From NCBI GenBank assembly GCA_900554375.1, contig USHK01000021.1, positions 1 through 10,824 of the forward strand: DNA of 10,824 nucleotides, given 5' to 3'. The stretch's first letter is position 1, and each line of letters opens with the position of its first letter. The translations under genes and the position numbers were made by a program. The notes under the pieces are model-generated. The model worked only from the letters and a program-made list of their open reading frames with translations. It had not been told where the DNA came from and did not search any database. This DNA is from an uncultured Sutterella sp. Its GTDB lineage: Bacteria; Pseudomonadota; Gammaproteobacteria; Burkholderiales; Burkholderiaceae_F. Of this stretch, positions 1-6,684 are shown one piece after another.

Positions 1-47
1 GAGATTCATGAGCGTCTCGTGGGCTCGGAGATGTGTATAAGAGACAG
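1..47 (+). other. Nextera i7-side adapter (sequencing artefact)
   Basis: This is not genomic DNA. Positions 1-5 match the end of the Illumina P7 primer and 6-13 are an 8-base index (TCATGAGC, which I recall as Nextera N714). Positions 14-47 are the Nextera read-2 transposase adapter, ending in the 19-base Tn5 mosaic end AGATGTGTATAAGAGACAG at 29-47. Genomic sequence begins at 48. The same adapter occurs inverted at the right end. Confidence 0.98.
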
Positions 48-310
48 TCTTTGATCTCCTGAAGAATTTGACGCATGCCTCGTTCGATGTCGTTCAAATC
101 TTCTTTGGAAATAATGCCGCATTTGGCAAGCATTTTGGCATGGGCCACGGAGCCTGCGATATCGGCTTCGGCCATACGCTTGTCAAAGTTCACGCTGGCG
201 GTGTAACGAAGGACAAATTCGGCCATAGGCTCAGAAAAGCGTCCGCTCCACGCTTCTTTTTTGGAGGCAAGCGGATCGGCATGAACTGAGAGAGGATTGT
301 GTTGGGCCAT
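48..310 (-). CDS. argH: Argininosuccinate lyase, N-terminal fragment (cut by contig end)
   Basis: The minus strand from the ATG at 310-308 reads open for 87 complete codons, to the adapter junction at 48. The start is MAQHNPLSVHADPL, followed by WSGRFSEPM (residues 21-29) and then a stretch running NFDKRMAEADIAGSVAHAKM (41-60). These match the N-terminus of argininosuccinate lyases (E. coli: WGGRF, then FDYRLAEQDI.GSVAW.K). The enzyme splits argininosuccinate into arginine and fumarate, the last step of arginine synthesis, in the cytoplasm. The catalytic regions lie beyond the cut, so only the identity of the N-terminal domain can be judged. The gene has no stop in the window because of the library end, not because of mutation. 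It is transcribed away from hemC. No strong Shine-Dalgarno precedes the ATG. Confidence 0.9.
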
Positions 311-509
311 AACTTTTGCAGTCAATAATGAAAAAAGATCAATTATAGCTATTTGAGGCTTAATTGTCGGTAACGGTTTGTCTAAAAAAGAATTTCTTTC
401 CCTTTTGACTGTTCTTTTGTCGGTGTTTTGTTAAGCCTTGAGTAACGCGATTCTTGCCTGAATTGTTAAACTCCCATTCATTATTTGTATTTCTCTAAAA
501 AGTTAAAAA
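311..509. other. Divergent argH-hemC intergenic region
   Basis: These 199 AT-rich bases separate the divergent argH and hemC starts. Apart from the argH promoter candidate, I see no convincing promoter for hemC. TTGACT at 415-420 lacks a good -10 box at the right distance, and TTGCCT at 464-469 is followed only by weak AT-rich hexamers. hemC also lacks a recognisable Shine-Dalgarno. There is no hairpin with a T-tract and no small reading frame with coding character. Confidence 0.5.
342..370 (-). promoter_or_regulatory. Candidate sigma-70 promoter for argH
   Basis: On the minus strand there is a perfect -10 box TATAAT (347-342), with CCGACA (370-365; four of six matches to TTGACA) exactly 17 bases upstream. 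Transcription would start near 335, giving an untranslated leader of about 25 bases before the argH ATG at 310. The call rests on consensus and spacing only. Confidence 0.5.
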
Positions 510-1442
510 ATGACTCAGCAAGATCATTTGGTTATTGCCACTCGTGAGAGCCCCCTGGCGCTTTGGCAGGCAAAGTACGTTCAGAGCTGCCTTAAAGAAA
601 AATTCCCTCAGCTTGATGTCCAGTTGTTAGGTCTCACCACCAAGGGCGACAAAATTTTGGACGTGACCTTGTCCAAGATAGGCGGAAAAGGGTTGTTTGT
701 TAAAGAACTTGAAGCTGCCATGCTCGAGGGGAAAGCTCAAATTGCCGTTCACAGTCTGAAAGATGTTCCGATGGACTTGCTTGAGCCGTTTACACTGGCG
801 GCTGTGATGGTTCGTGAAGATCCCCGCGACGCAGTGGTTTCTCATAAATATGCTTCCTTAGAAGAGATGCCTGCAGGAAGCATTGTCGGCACCTCCAGTC
901 TCCGTCGTGAACTGATGGTTCGTTCTCGTTTTCCGCATCTCAAAGTCGAGATGATTCGCGGCAACGTCGGGACCCGACTTTCTAAGCTCGACAACGGTCA
1001 GTACGACACGCTCGTGATGGCGGCTGCGGGTCTGAAGCGTCTCGGTTTATCCGACCGTATTCGTTCCATTATTCCTCCGGACGTCTCTCTTCCTGCTCCG
1101 GGCCAAGGCGCGATCGGTATTGAAGCCATTGGAAACGATGAAATTACTCAGAAATACGTCGAAGCGCTCAATGACGAAGGTACTCGTCTTTGCACTCAGG
1201 CTGAAAGAGCGGTTTCCAGAGCACTGGGAGGTTCCTGTCAGGTTCCTCTGGCGGCTTACGCCACCATTGATGACGGTCAGATGTTTCTCCGTGCATTGGT
1301 CGGCAACCATATGACCGGAGAATATGTGACGGCTGAATATACAGGGCCGGCAAAAGAGCCCGAGGAAAATGCCCGCAAGGTTCTGGATCAGCTGATCGAA
1401 AAAGGCGCAAAACGTCTTCTGAAAGAAGTGCTCGGAAAGTAA
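510..1442 (+). CDS. hemC: Hydroxymethylbilane synthase (porphobilinogen deaminase)
   Basis: The 310-residue protein joins four porphobilinogen molecules into hydroxymethylbilane, the linear precursor of uroporphyrinogen III, in the cytoplasm. It covers the whole family length (about 310). Visible hallmarks are the N-terminal RESPLALWQA (12-21), the HSLKDVP loop with catalytic Asp85 (E. coli Asp84), the arginines binding the growing chain (Arg132 and Arg133 in SSLRR, Arg150 in RGN, Arg156 in GTRL), and the GGSCQVPLAAYA segment. In that segment Cys243 carries the dipyrromethane cofactor. The start at 510 matches family N-termini, although no clear ribosome site precedes it. The stop overlaps the hemD start (TAATG), so the two are translationally coupled. 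All key residues are intact. Confidence 0.97.
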   Translation: MTQQDHLVIATRESPLALWQAKYVQSCLKEKFPQLDVQLLGLTTKGDKILDVTLSKIGGKGLFVKELEAAMLEGKAQIAVHSLKDVPMDLLEPFTLAAVMVREDPRDAVVSHKYASLEEMPAGSIVGTSSLRRELMVRSRFPHLKVEMIRGNVGTRLSKLDNGQYDTLVMAAAGLKRLGLSDRIRSIIPPDVSLPAPGQGAIGIEAIGNDEITQKYVEALNDEGTRLCTQAERAVSRALGGSCQVPLAAYATIDDGQMFLRALVGNHMTGEYVTAEYTGPAKEPEENARKVLDQLIEKGAKRLLKEVLGK

Positions 1443-2206
1443 TGCGCACGATTTTAAACATGAAGCCGGGACCCGGAGGACGCCGGCTTCAGAAAGAATT
1501 GGAAACGAAAACGGTCGGTTCCGTTTATTGGCCGGCGTTTACGTTTGATCGTTCCGAAGACTATGAGGACAGCGTTAAAGCAATTCTCGAGGGAGCAGAA
1601 AAGGGCGCGCTTCTTGTTCTCGTGAGCCCGACCACGGTCAGCTATATGAAAGAGGTCTTCCCGCTGCTTCCTAAATCAGTCCGTTTTGCCTGTGTCGGGG
1701 AACCGACTGCTAAAGCTTTGGCTGCGGCCTATCCCGACGCACATGAAATTCTTTTTCCGCACGGCAGTTCCTTAGAAAGCGGTTCTGAACTGCTTTTAAA
1801 TCTTCTCTTGGAAGAGGGGCTGCCTTCGGAAGTTGTTCTCATTCGGGGAGACACGGGGCGCCAGTTTCTGATTGACGCACTGCAGGGCAAAGGTGTTCCT
1901 GTGGCGGTTGCACCGATATATAAGAGAATTCCGCTTAAAGCTTCAAAAGATCAAAAACAGTGGATCGGACGCGGAGAATCACCTGTGGTTTATCTGACGA
2001 GCACGGACGCAATACTGATACTTGAAGAAAATGTCGGTGAGGAAAATGTTGCTTGGCTGAAGTCTGCTTTAGTTCTCACCATCCATCCGCGCATTCAAGA
2101 GCACCTCGTTAAAGAAGGTTTTAAGAACGTGGAATTGTTGGAGTCCCACTGCAGCGGGCTAGCCGATAGATTGATCGCCTTGGCAGAGCACCCGACTAAC
2201 GATTAA
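1442..2206 (+). CDS. hemD: Uroporphyrinogen-III synthase
   Basis: The 254-residue protein closes and inverts ring D of hydroxymethylbilane to give uroporphyrinogen III, acting directly after HemC. The family is poorly conserved in sequence, but the expected landmarks of the two-lobed fold are present: an N-terminal strand leading to KPGPGGRRLQKEL (8-20), SPTTVSYM (62-69), VGEPTAKAL (85-93), RGDTGRQFLIDAL (135-147), YKRIP (160-164), LTSTDAI (185-191) and a C-terminal HPRIQEHLVKEGF (215-227). The ATG overlaps the hemC stop, which fixes the start. The protein ends shortly after the synthase domain. There is no fused HemX-like membrane extension, and no hemX or hemY follows before ppa. Identity is supported strongly by position and moderately by sequence. 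Confidence 0.93.
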   Translation: MRTILNMKPGPGGRRLQKELETKTVGSVYWPAFTFDRSEDYEDSVKAILEGAEKGALLVLVSPTTVSYMKEVFPLLPKSVRFACVGEPTAKALAAAYPDAHEILFPHGSSLESGSELLLNLLLEEGLPSEVVLIRGDTGRQFLIDALQGKGVPVAVAPIYKRIPLKASKDQKQWIGRGESPVVYLTSTDAILILEENVGEENVAWLKSALVLTIHPRIQEHLVKEGFKNVELLESHCSGLADRLIALAEHPTND

Positions 2207-2250
2207 AATCAGTAAATTATTTCCTAATTAATGAAGGTTGGAAAAATACT

Positions 2251-2784
2251 ATGGATATGAGCAAAATCAGTGCAGGAAAAGACCTGCCGAACGATTTCAA
2301 TGTTGTGATTGAAATCCCCGCACAGAGCGACCCCGTCAAGTACGAAGTAGATAAAGAAAGCGGCGCTCTCTTGGTTGACCGTTTCATCGGTACTTCCATG
2401 CGTTATCCTGCCAACTACGGCTTCATTCCTCAGACTCTTGGCGATGACGGCGACCCTGTTGACGTTTGCGTGATTACTCCTTTCCCTCTGCTGGCCGGTT
2501 CCGTGATCCGCTGCCGTCCTCTCGGTATGCTTCTGATGGAAGATGAAAGCGGCGGTGACATGAAGATGCTTGCTGTTCCGGTTCAGAAACTGACACCGCG
2601 CTACAACAAGATTCAGACCATCGATGATGTTCCTGAGGATTATCTTGCTCAGATCCGTCACTTCTTTGAACACTACAAAGATCTGGAAAAAGGCAAGTGG
2701 GCTAAGGTTTCCGGTTGGACCGGACCTGAAGAAGCCTGCAAGGTGATCATGAAGGGCGTTGAAGCTTACAAAAAAGCTGAATAA
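2251..2784 (+). CDS. ppa: Inorganic diphosphatase (family I)
   Basis: This soluble enzyme hydrolyses pyrophosphate to two phosphates and pulls biosynthetic reactions forward. The 177 residues align without gaps to E. coli Ppa at an offset of one. Active-site residues seen are Glu21, Lys30, Glu32, Arg44, Tyr52 and Tyr56 (YPANYGF), the metal-binding cluster DGDPVD with Asp66, Asp68 and Asp71, then Asp98, Glu99, Asp103 and Lys105 (EDESGGDMK), and Tyr142-Lys143. The segment HFFEHYKDLEKGKW is nearly identical to E. coli. The start MDMSKISAGKDLP has the usual distance to AGKDLP. An ATG six bases later is possible, and the ribosome site (GGA, 2240-2242) is weak. The gene lies 44 bases after hemD, so it could share the hemCD transcript, and it ends at a terminator. 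Confidence 0.97.
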   Translation: MDMSKISAGKDLPNDFNVVIEIPAQSDPVKYEVDKESGALLVDRFIGTSMRYPANYGFIPQTLGDDGDPVDVCVITPFPLLAGSVIRCRPLGMLLMEDESGGDMKMLAVPVQKLTPRYNKIQTIDDVPEDYLAQIRHFFEHYKDLEKGKWAKVSGWTGPEEACKVIMKGVEAYKKAE

Positions 2785-2810
2785 TCCTTCTATTGCTGCT
2801 TTTTAGTGTT

Positions 2811-2839
2811 AAGCCCGGGCAACTCGCTTGGGCTTTTTT
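2811..2839 (+). terminator. Rho-independent terminator after ppa
   Basis: A ten-pair stem is formed by 2811-2820 (AAGCCCGGGC) and 2826-2835 (GCTTGGGCTT), including two G-U pairs. The loop is AACTC, and a run of six T follows (2834-2839). It lies 26 bases after the ppa stop and separates the hemCD-ppa group from nadE. Confidence 0.88.
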
Positions 2840-2875
2840 AGTCTGAGGAAAATTATTGGGCGGCACTTTGTTTTG

Positions 2876-2881
2876 TATGAT
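2876..2881 (+). promoter_or_regulatory. Possible -10 box for nadE
   Basis: TATGAT differs from TATAAT at one base and lies between the ppa terminator and nadE. The -35 region is poor: TTATTG at 17 bases spacing or TTGGGC at 14 bases. A promoter is expected here because the preceding transcript is terminated, but this hexamer is only a candidate. Confidence 0.35.
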
Positions 2882-2913
2882 CTAAAACATTAGTGTGGTA
2901 TCCGCATTTGAAT

Positions 2914-2918
2914 GGAGG
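2914..2918 (+). promoter_or_regulatory. Ribosome-binding site fixing the nadE start
   Basis: GGAGG lies seven bases upstream of the ATG at 2926. The reading frame stays open back to a GTG at 2893, but that codon has no such site, and the extra 11 residues (MWYPHLNGGSR) would be encoded across this sequence. The ATG is therefore the better start. Confidence 0.85.
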
Positions 2919-2925
2919 TAGCCGG

Positions 2926-4548
2926 ATGACTGAAAAAGTATTGATCTCTATGGCTCAGCTGAATCAAACTGCCGGGGATTTAGAAGGAAACTTTCAGCGG
3001 ATTGTCGAAGCTGCAGAAAAAGCGAAAAAATCGGATGTTTTGCTGACTCCTGAACTTTCTTTGTGCGGCTATCCTCCTGAAGACTTACTGTTTCTCGACA
3101 GCTTCCTTGAGGATTGCGCAAAGAAGCTAAATGAGCTCGTCGACTATTCCACTCGACTCCCAACACTTCATATTCTTGTCGGTTATCCCTTGAAAGAGTC
3201 CGGCCGTCTCTATAACGCAGTTTGTGTGATTTTGAACGGCAAAATTCTTCTTACCTATCGCAAAAAGAATCTTCCGAACTACGGCGTGTTTGATGAGGAA
3301 CGTTATTTCACGCCGGGAGCCGAGGACGTTTGCGTATTCGACATTGGGGGCACTCGCTTCGGAGTCAATATTTGTGAAGATATTTGGTTTCCGGAAGCGC
3401 CGGCTTTGGCAAAAGAGCAAGGTGCTCAAGTTCTCCTGATTGCAAATGCTTCACCGTTTGAGGAAGGAAAAGAGAAGCAGCGGCTGGAGATGGTCCGGCG
3501 CCACGTGAATGCTATCGGAATGGATGCCTGCTACGTCAATATGTGCGGTGCTCAGGACGAAATCGTATTTGACGGGGAGACTTTTGCCTGTTCTGCCGAT
3601 GAGGTGCTTGCCCGTGCACCGCATATGAAAGAGTCTCTGCTCACCGTTGAAGTGCGTGACGGTAAAGTTCGCGCCGGGCAAGTCTCCAAGCCTTTATCCG
3701 ATCTGGCGGTTCTTTACGAAGCGCTCGTCGTCAGCATGCGTGACTATATAAATAAGAACGGATTTAAAGGTGTTGTGCTGGGTCTGTCGGGTGGGGTCGA
3801 CTCCGCGCTGGTGCTTAAAATTGCGGTCGATGCTGTCGGCCAAGACAAAGTGCTAGCCGTGATGATGCCCTCGGTTTACACCTCCTCTTTAAGCAGAGGA
3901 GATGCAGCCAAATTAGCCGCTCGTTTGGGCGTGCGTCTTGAAACGATTTCGATTCAGGACGGCTATACAGCCTTTGAATTCATGCTCGCGAAGCAGTTCA
4001 ACGGAATGCCGCACGATGTCACCGAAGAAAATCTACAGGCACGAATTCGCGGCGTCATCTTGATGGCAATCTCAAATAAATTCGGCTCGATGGTTGCAAC
4101 GACCGGAAATAAGAGTGAGATGGCGGTCGGTTATTCGACGTTGTACGGAGATCTTGCAGGAGGATTTGCGGTCATCAAGGATGTCTACAAGACACAGGTC
4201 TATGCGCTATGCCGCTGGATCAATGAATGCAATAAAGATAATCCGGTTTTCCCGGAGACGATTTTGACGCGTGCCCCGAGCGCCGAACTTCGAGAGAATC
4301 AGAAAGATCAGGATTCCCTGCCGGATTACGGCGTGCTTGATCAGATTCTTCGCCGTTTTATTGAAGATCGAGAAGGACCCGAGGTGATAGTGGCCTCAGG
4401 TTTTGATCGGGCAGTGGTCGACAAAGTTCTAAGAATGGTCAGCCGCTCCGAGTATAAACGCCGCCAGTCTCCTATCGGGCCGAAGGTGACAAAAGTGGCT
4501 TTCGGTCGTGATTGGCGCTTTCCCGTAACCAATAAATTCAGACTTTGA
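2926..4548 (+). CDS. nadE: Glutamine-dependent NAD(+) synthetase
   Basis: This two-domain, 540-residue cytoplasmic enzyme makes NAD from deamido-NAD, ATP and glutamine, the last step of NAD synthesis. The N-terminal nitrilase-like glutaminase domain (about 4-260) shows the catalytic triad: Glu43 in TPELSLCGYPP, Lys113 in YRKKNLPNYGVFDEERYF, and the nucleophile Cys150 in GVNICEDIWFP. The C-terminal synthetase domain (about 265-540) has the ATP-pyrophosphatase loop SGGVDS (288-293), TTGNKSEMAVGYSTLYGD (392-409) and PSAELRENQKDQDSLPDY (451-468). With its own glutaminase domain it does not depend on free ammonia. The start was chosen at 2926 from the GGAGG site. glnB follows after 34 bases, with no terminator between them, so both probably share a transcript. 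All key residues are present. Confidence 0.97.
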   Translation: MTEKVLISMAQLNQTAGDLEGNFQRIVEAAEKAKKSDVLLTPELSLCGYPPEDLLFLDSFLEDCAKKLNELVDYSTRLPTLHILVGYPLKESGRLYNAVCVILNGKILLTYRKKNLPNYGVFDEERYFTPGAEDVCVFDIGGTRFGVNICEDIWFPEAPALAKEQGAQVLLIANASPFEEGKEKQRLEMVRRHVNAIGMDACYVNMCGAQDEIVFDGETFACSADEVLARAPHMKESLLTVEVRDGKVRAGQVSKPLSDLAVLYEALVVSMRDYINKNGFKGVVLGLSGGVDSALVLKIAVDAVGQDKVLAVMMPSVYTSSLSRGDAAKLAARLGVRLETISIQDGYTAFEFMLAKQFNGMPHDVTEENLQARIRGVILMAISNKFGSMVATTGNKSEMAVGYSTLYGDLAGGFAVIKDVYKTQVYALCRWINECNKDNPVFPETILTRAPSAELRENQKDQDSLPDYGVLDQILRRFIEDREGPEVIVASGFDRAVVDKVLRMVSRSEYKRRQSPIGPKVTKVAFGRDWRFPVTNKFRL

Positions 4549-4564
4549 GTGTAAAATTTCCTAA

Positions 4565-4921
<357 letters not shown>

Positions 4922-4930
4922 CGAAATATA

Positions 4931-4966
4931 AAAAGACCGATGCGGAAAGCATCGGTCAAATTGTTT
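4931..4966 (-). terminator. Shared terminator between glnB and smr
   Basis: A perfect nine-pair stem (GACCGATGC at 4935-4943 and GCATCGGTC at 4949-4957) with loop GGAAA lies between the convergent glnB and smr ends. Read on the minus strand it is followed by TTTTTATATTT, a proper T-tract that ends the trxB-smr transcript. On the plus strand the tail AAATTGTTTT is weaker but may still stop glnB transcripts. Confidence 0.85.
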
Positions 4967-4976
4967 TAGCAGCTGG

Positions 4977-5624
4977 CTAAGGCGCCAAAAGAACATAAAC
5001 AGCGCCGGCTCCTCCGTCATAAGGAGGGGCCTGTACAAAGGCGAGCACTTCTTTCCTCTGTGCGAGCCAAACCGGAACTTTTTCCTTTAAGACGGGCTTG
5101 CGTCCCGCAGAGCCGAATCCCTGACCGTGAATAACTCGCACGGCACGGTGACCGGCTTTCCTTTCCTCATTTAAGAACTCCACCAACAGCAGTCTGGCTT
5201 CTTCCGAAGTGTATCCGTGAAGGTCCAAGGTGCCTTTAATGGACCAGGCGCCTTGGTGCAGTTTTTTTGGAACATCGGGCGCCATGGAAGGCGCTCGGTA
5301 GGACAGCCGTTCATCCGAATCCAGCAGGTGATCGATACTGATATTGTCCGACAAAGAGTCTTCGAGCACCGCTTGTTCGTCGGCGTAGCGCTGACGAGGA
5401 ATGGGCGCCGGCTTCGGCAAGGCGTGGAAGACTTTATCTTCTCTGCCTATTTTTTTTTTGACTCCGAGTTCTCTCATTGCATTTTCGAACTCGTGAGCTT
5501 TAGCCTCGGCTTCTTTACGCTTCTTTTCCTTATCCGCGGCGATTCGCGCTTCTTCTTCCTGTTTGACTTTAAGCTGTTCCTTTAAGCCCATCAGGGAGGC
5601 AAAAGACTCTTTATCTACATTCAT
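4977..5624 (-). CDS. Smr-domain protein with N-terminal coiled-coil region
   Basis: The 215-residue cytoplasmic protein ends in a Smr domain (about 130-213), with the family signatures LDLHG (133-137), RVIHGQGFGS (163-172) and PYDGGAGAVYVLL (201-213). Stand-alone Smr proteins are related to the C-terminal nuclease domain of MutS2, and some members cleave nucleic acid. The target of this one cannot be told from sequence. Residues 15-60 are rich in Glu, Lys and Ala and probably form a helical or coiled-coil segment. Residues 60-125 look disordered and proline-rich. The ATG lies five bases after the trxB stop, so the two are likely cotranslated; no strong ribosome site is seen. A run of ten A (5459-5450 in coding direction) lies at codons 56-59. 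Confidence 0.9.
   Translation of the reverse strand: MNVDKESFASLMGLKEQLKVKQEEEARIAADKEKKRKEAEAKAHEFENAMRELGVKKKIGREDKVFHALPKPAPIPRQRYADEQAVLEDSLSDNISIDHLLDSDERLSYRAPSMAPDVPKKLHQGAWSIKGTLDLHGYTSEEARLLLVEFLNEERKAGHRAVRVIHGQGFGSAGRKPVLKEKVPVWLAQRKEVLAFVQAPPYDGGAGAVYVLLAP
5450..5459 (-). repeat. A10 homopolymer inside smr
   Basis: The coding strand has ten consecutive A (codons for Val55, then Lys-Lys-Lys-Ile). Dropping one A changes the following codon to TAG, ending the protein at 58 residues before the Smr domain. Adding one A leads to TAA five codons after the third Lys codon. Such runs are prone to polymerase slippage. Confidence 0.9.
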
Positions 5625-5629
5625 TTCTG

Positions 5630-6607
<978 letters not shown>

Positions 6608-6625
6608 TTAATATTCATAAATTGC

Positions 6626-6646
6626 CCAACGATTATAGAGCGTTGG
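6626..6646. repeat. Inverted repeat around the trxB -10 box
   Basis: CCAACG (6626-6631) and CGTTGG (6641-6646) form a perfect six-base inverted repeat with a nine-base spacer. The spacer contains the trxB -10 box. The size (21 bases) and placement are typical of an operator for a dimeric regulator, but no regulator can be named. Confidence 0.5.
6632..6637 (-). promoter_or_regulatory. -10 box of the trxB promoter
   Basis: A perfect TATAAT on the minus strand (6637-6632) lies 36 bases upstream of the trxB ATG, so transcription would start near 6625. The -35 region is poor (ATTCTA at 17 bases), which would fit a promoter that needs an activator. A TAGAAT on the plus strand (6655-6660) is a weaker candidate -10 box for ftsK, so the divergent promoters would nearly touch. 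Confidence 0.5.
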
Positions 6647-6684
6647 TTTACAACTAGAATTACGGTGACACCATTTAACACACA

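Noticed and set aside
68..289. 73-residue plus-strand frame at the left end
   Set aside because: The opposite strand encodes ArgH; this frame has no similarity I recognise and is a shadow.
2224..2673. 149-residue minus-strand frame over ppa
   Set aside because: Antisense to a fully conserved pyrophosphatase; no ribosome site or family features.
2893..2925. GTG start for nadE adding 11 residues
   Set aside because: The GGAGG site at 2914-2918 lies inside this extension and is correctly spaced for the ATG at 2926.
4935..4957. Hairpin after glnB as a small RNA or riboswitch
   Set aside because: A simple stem with a T-tract between convergent genes is fully explained as a terminator.
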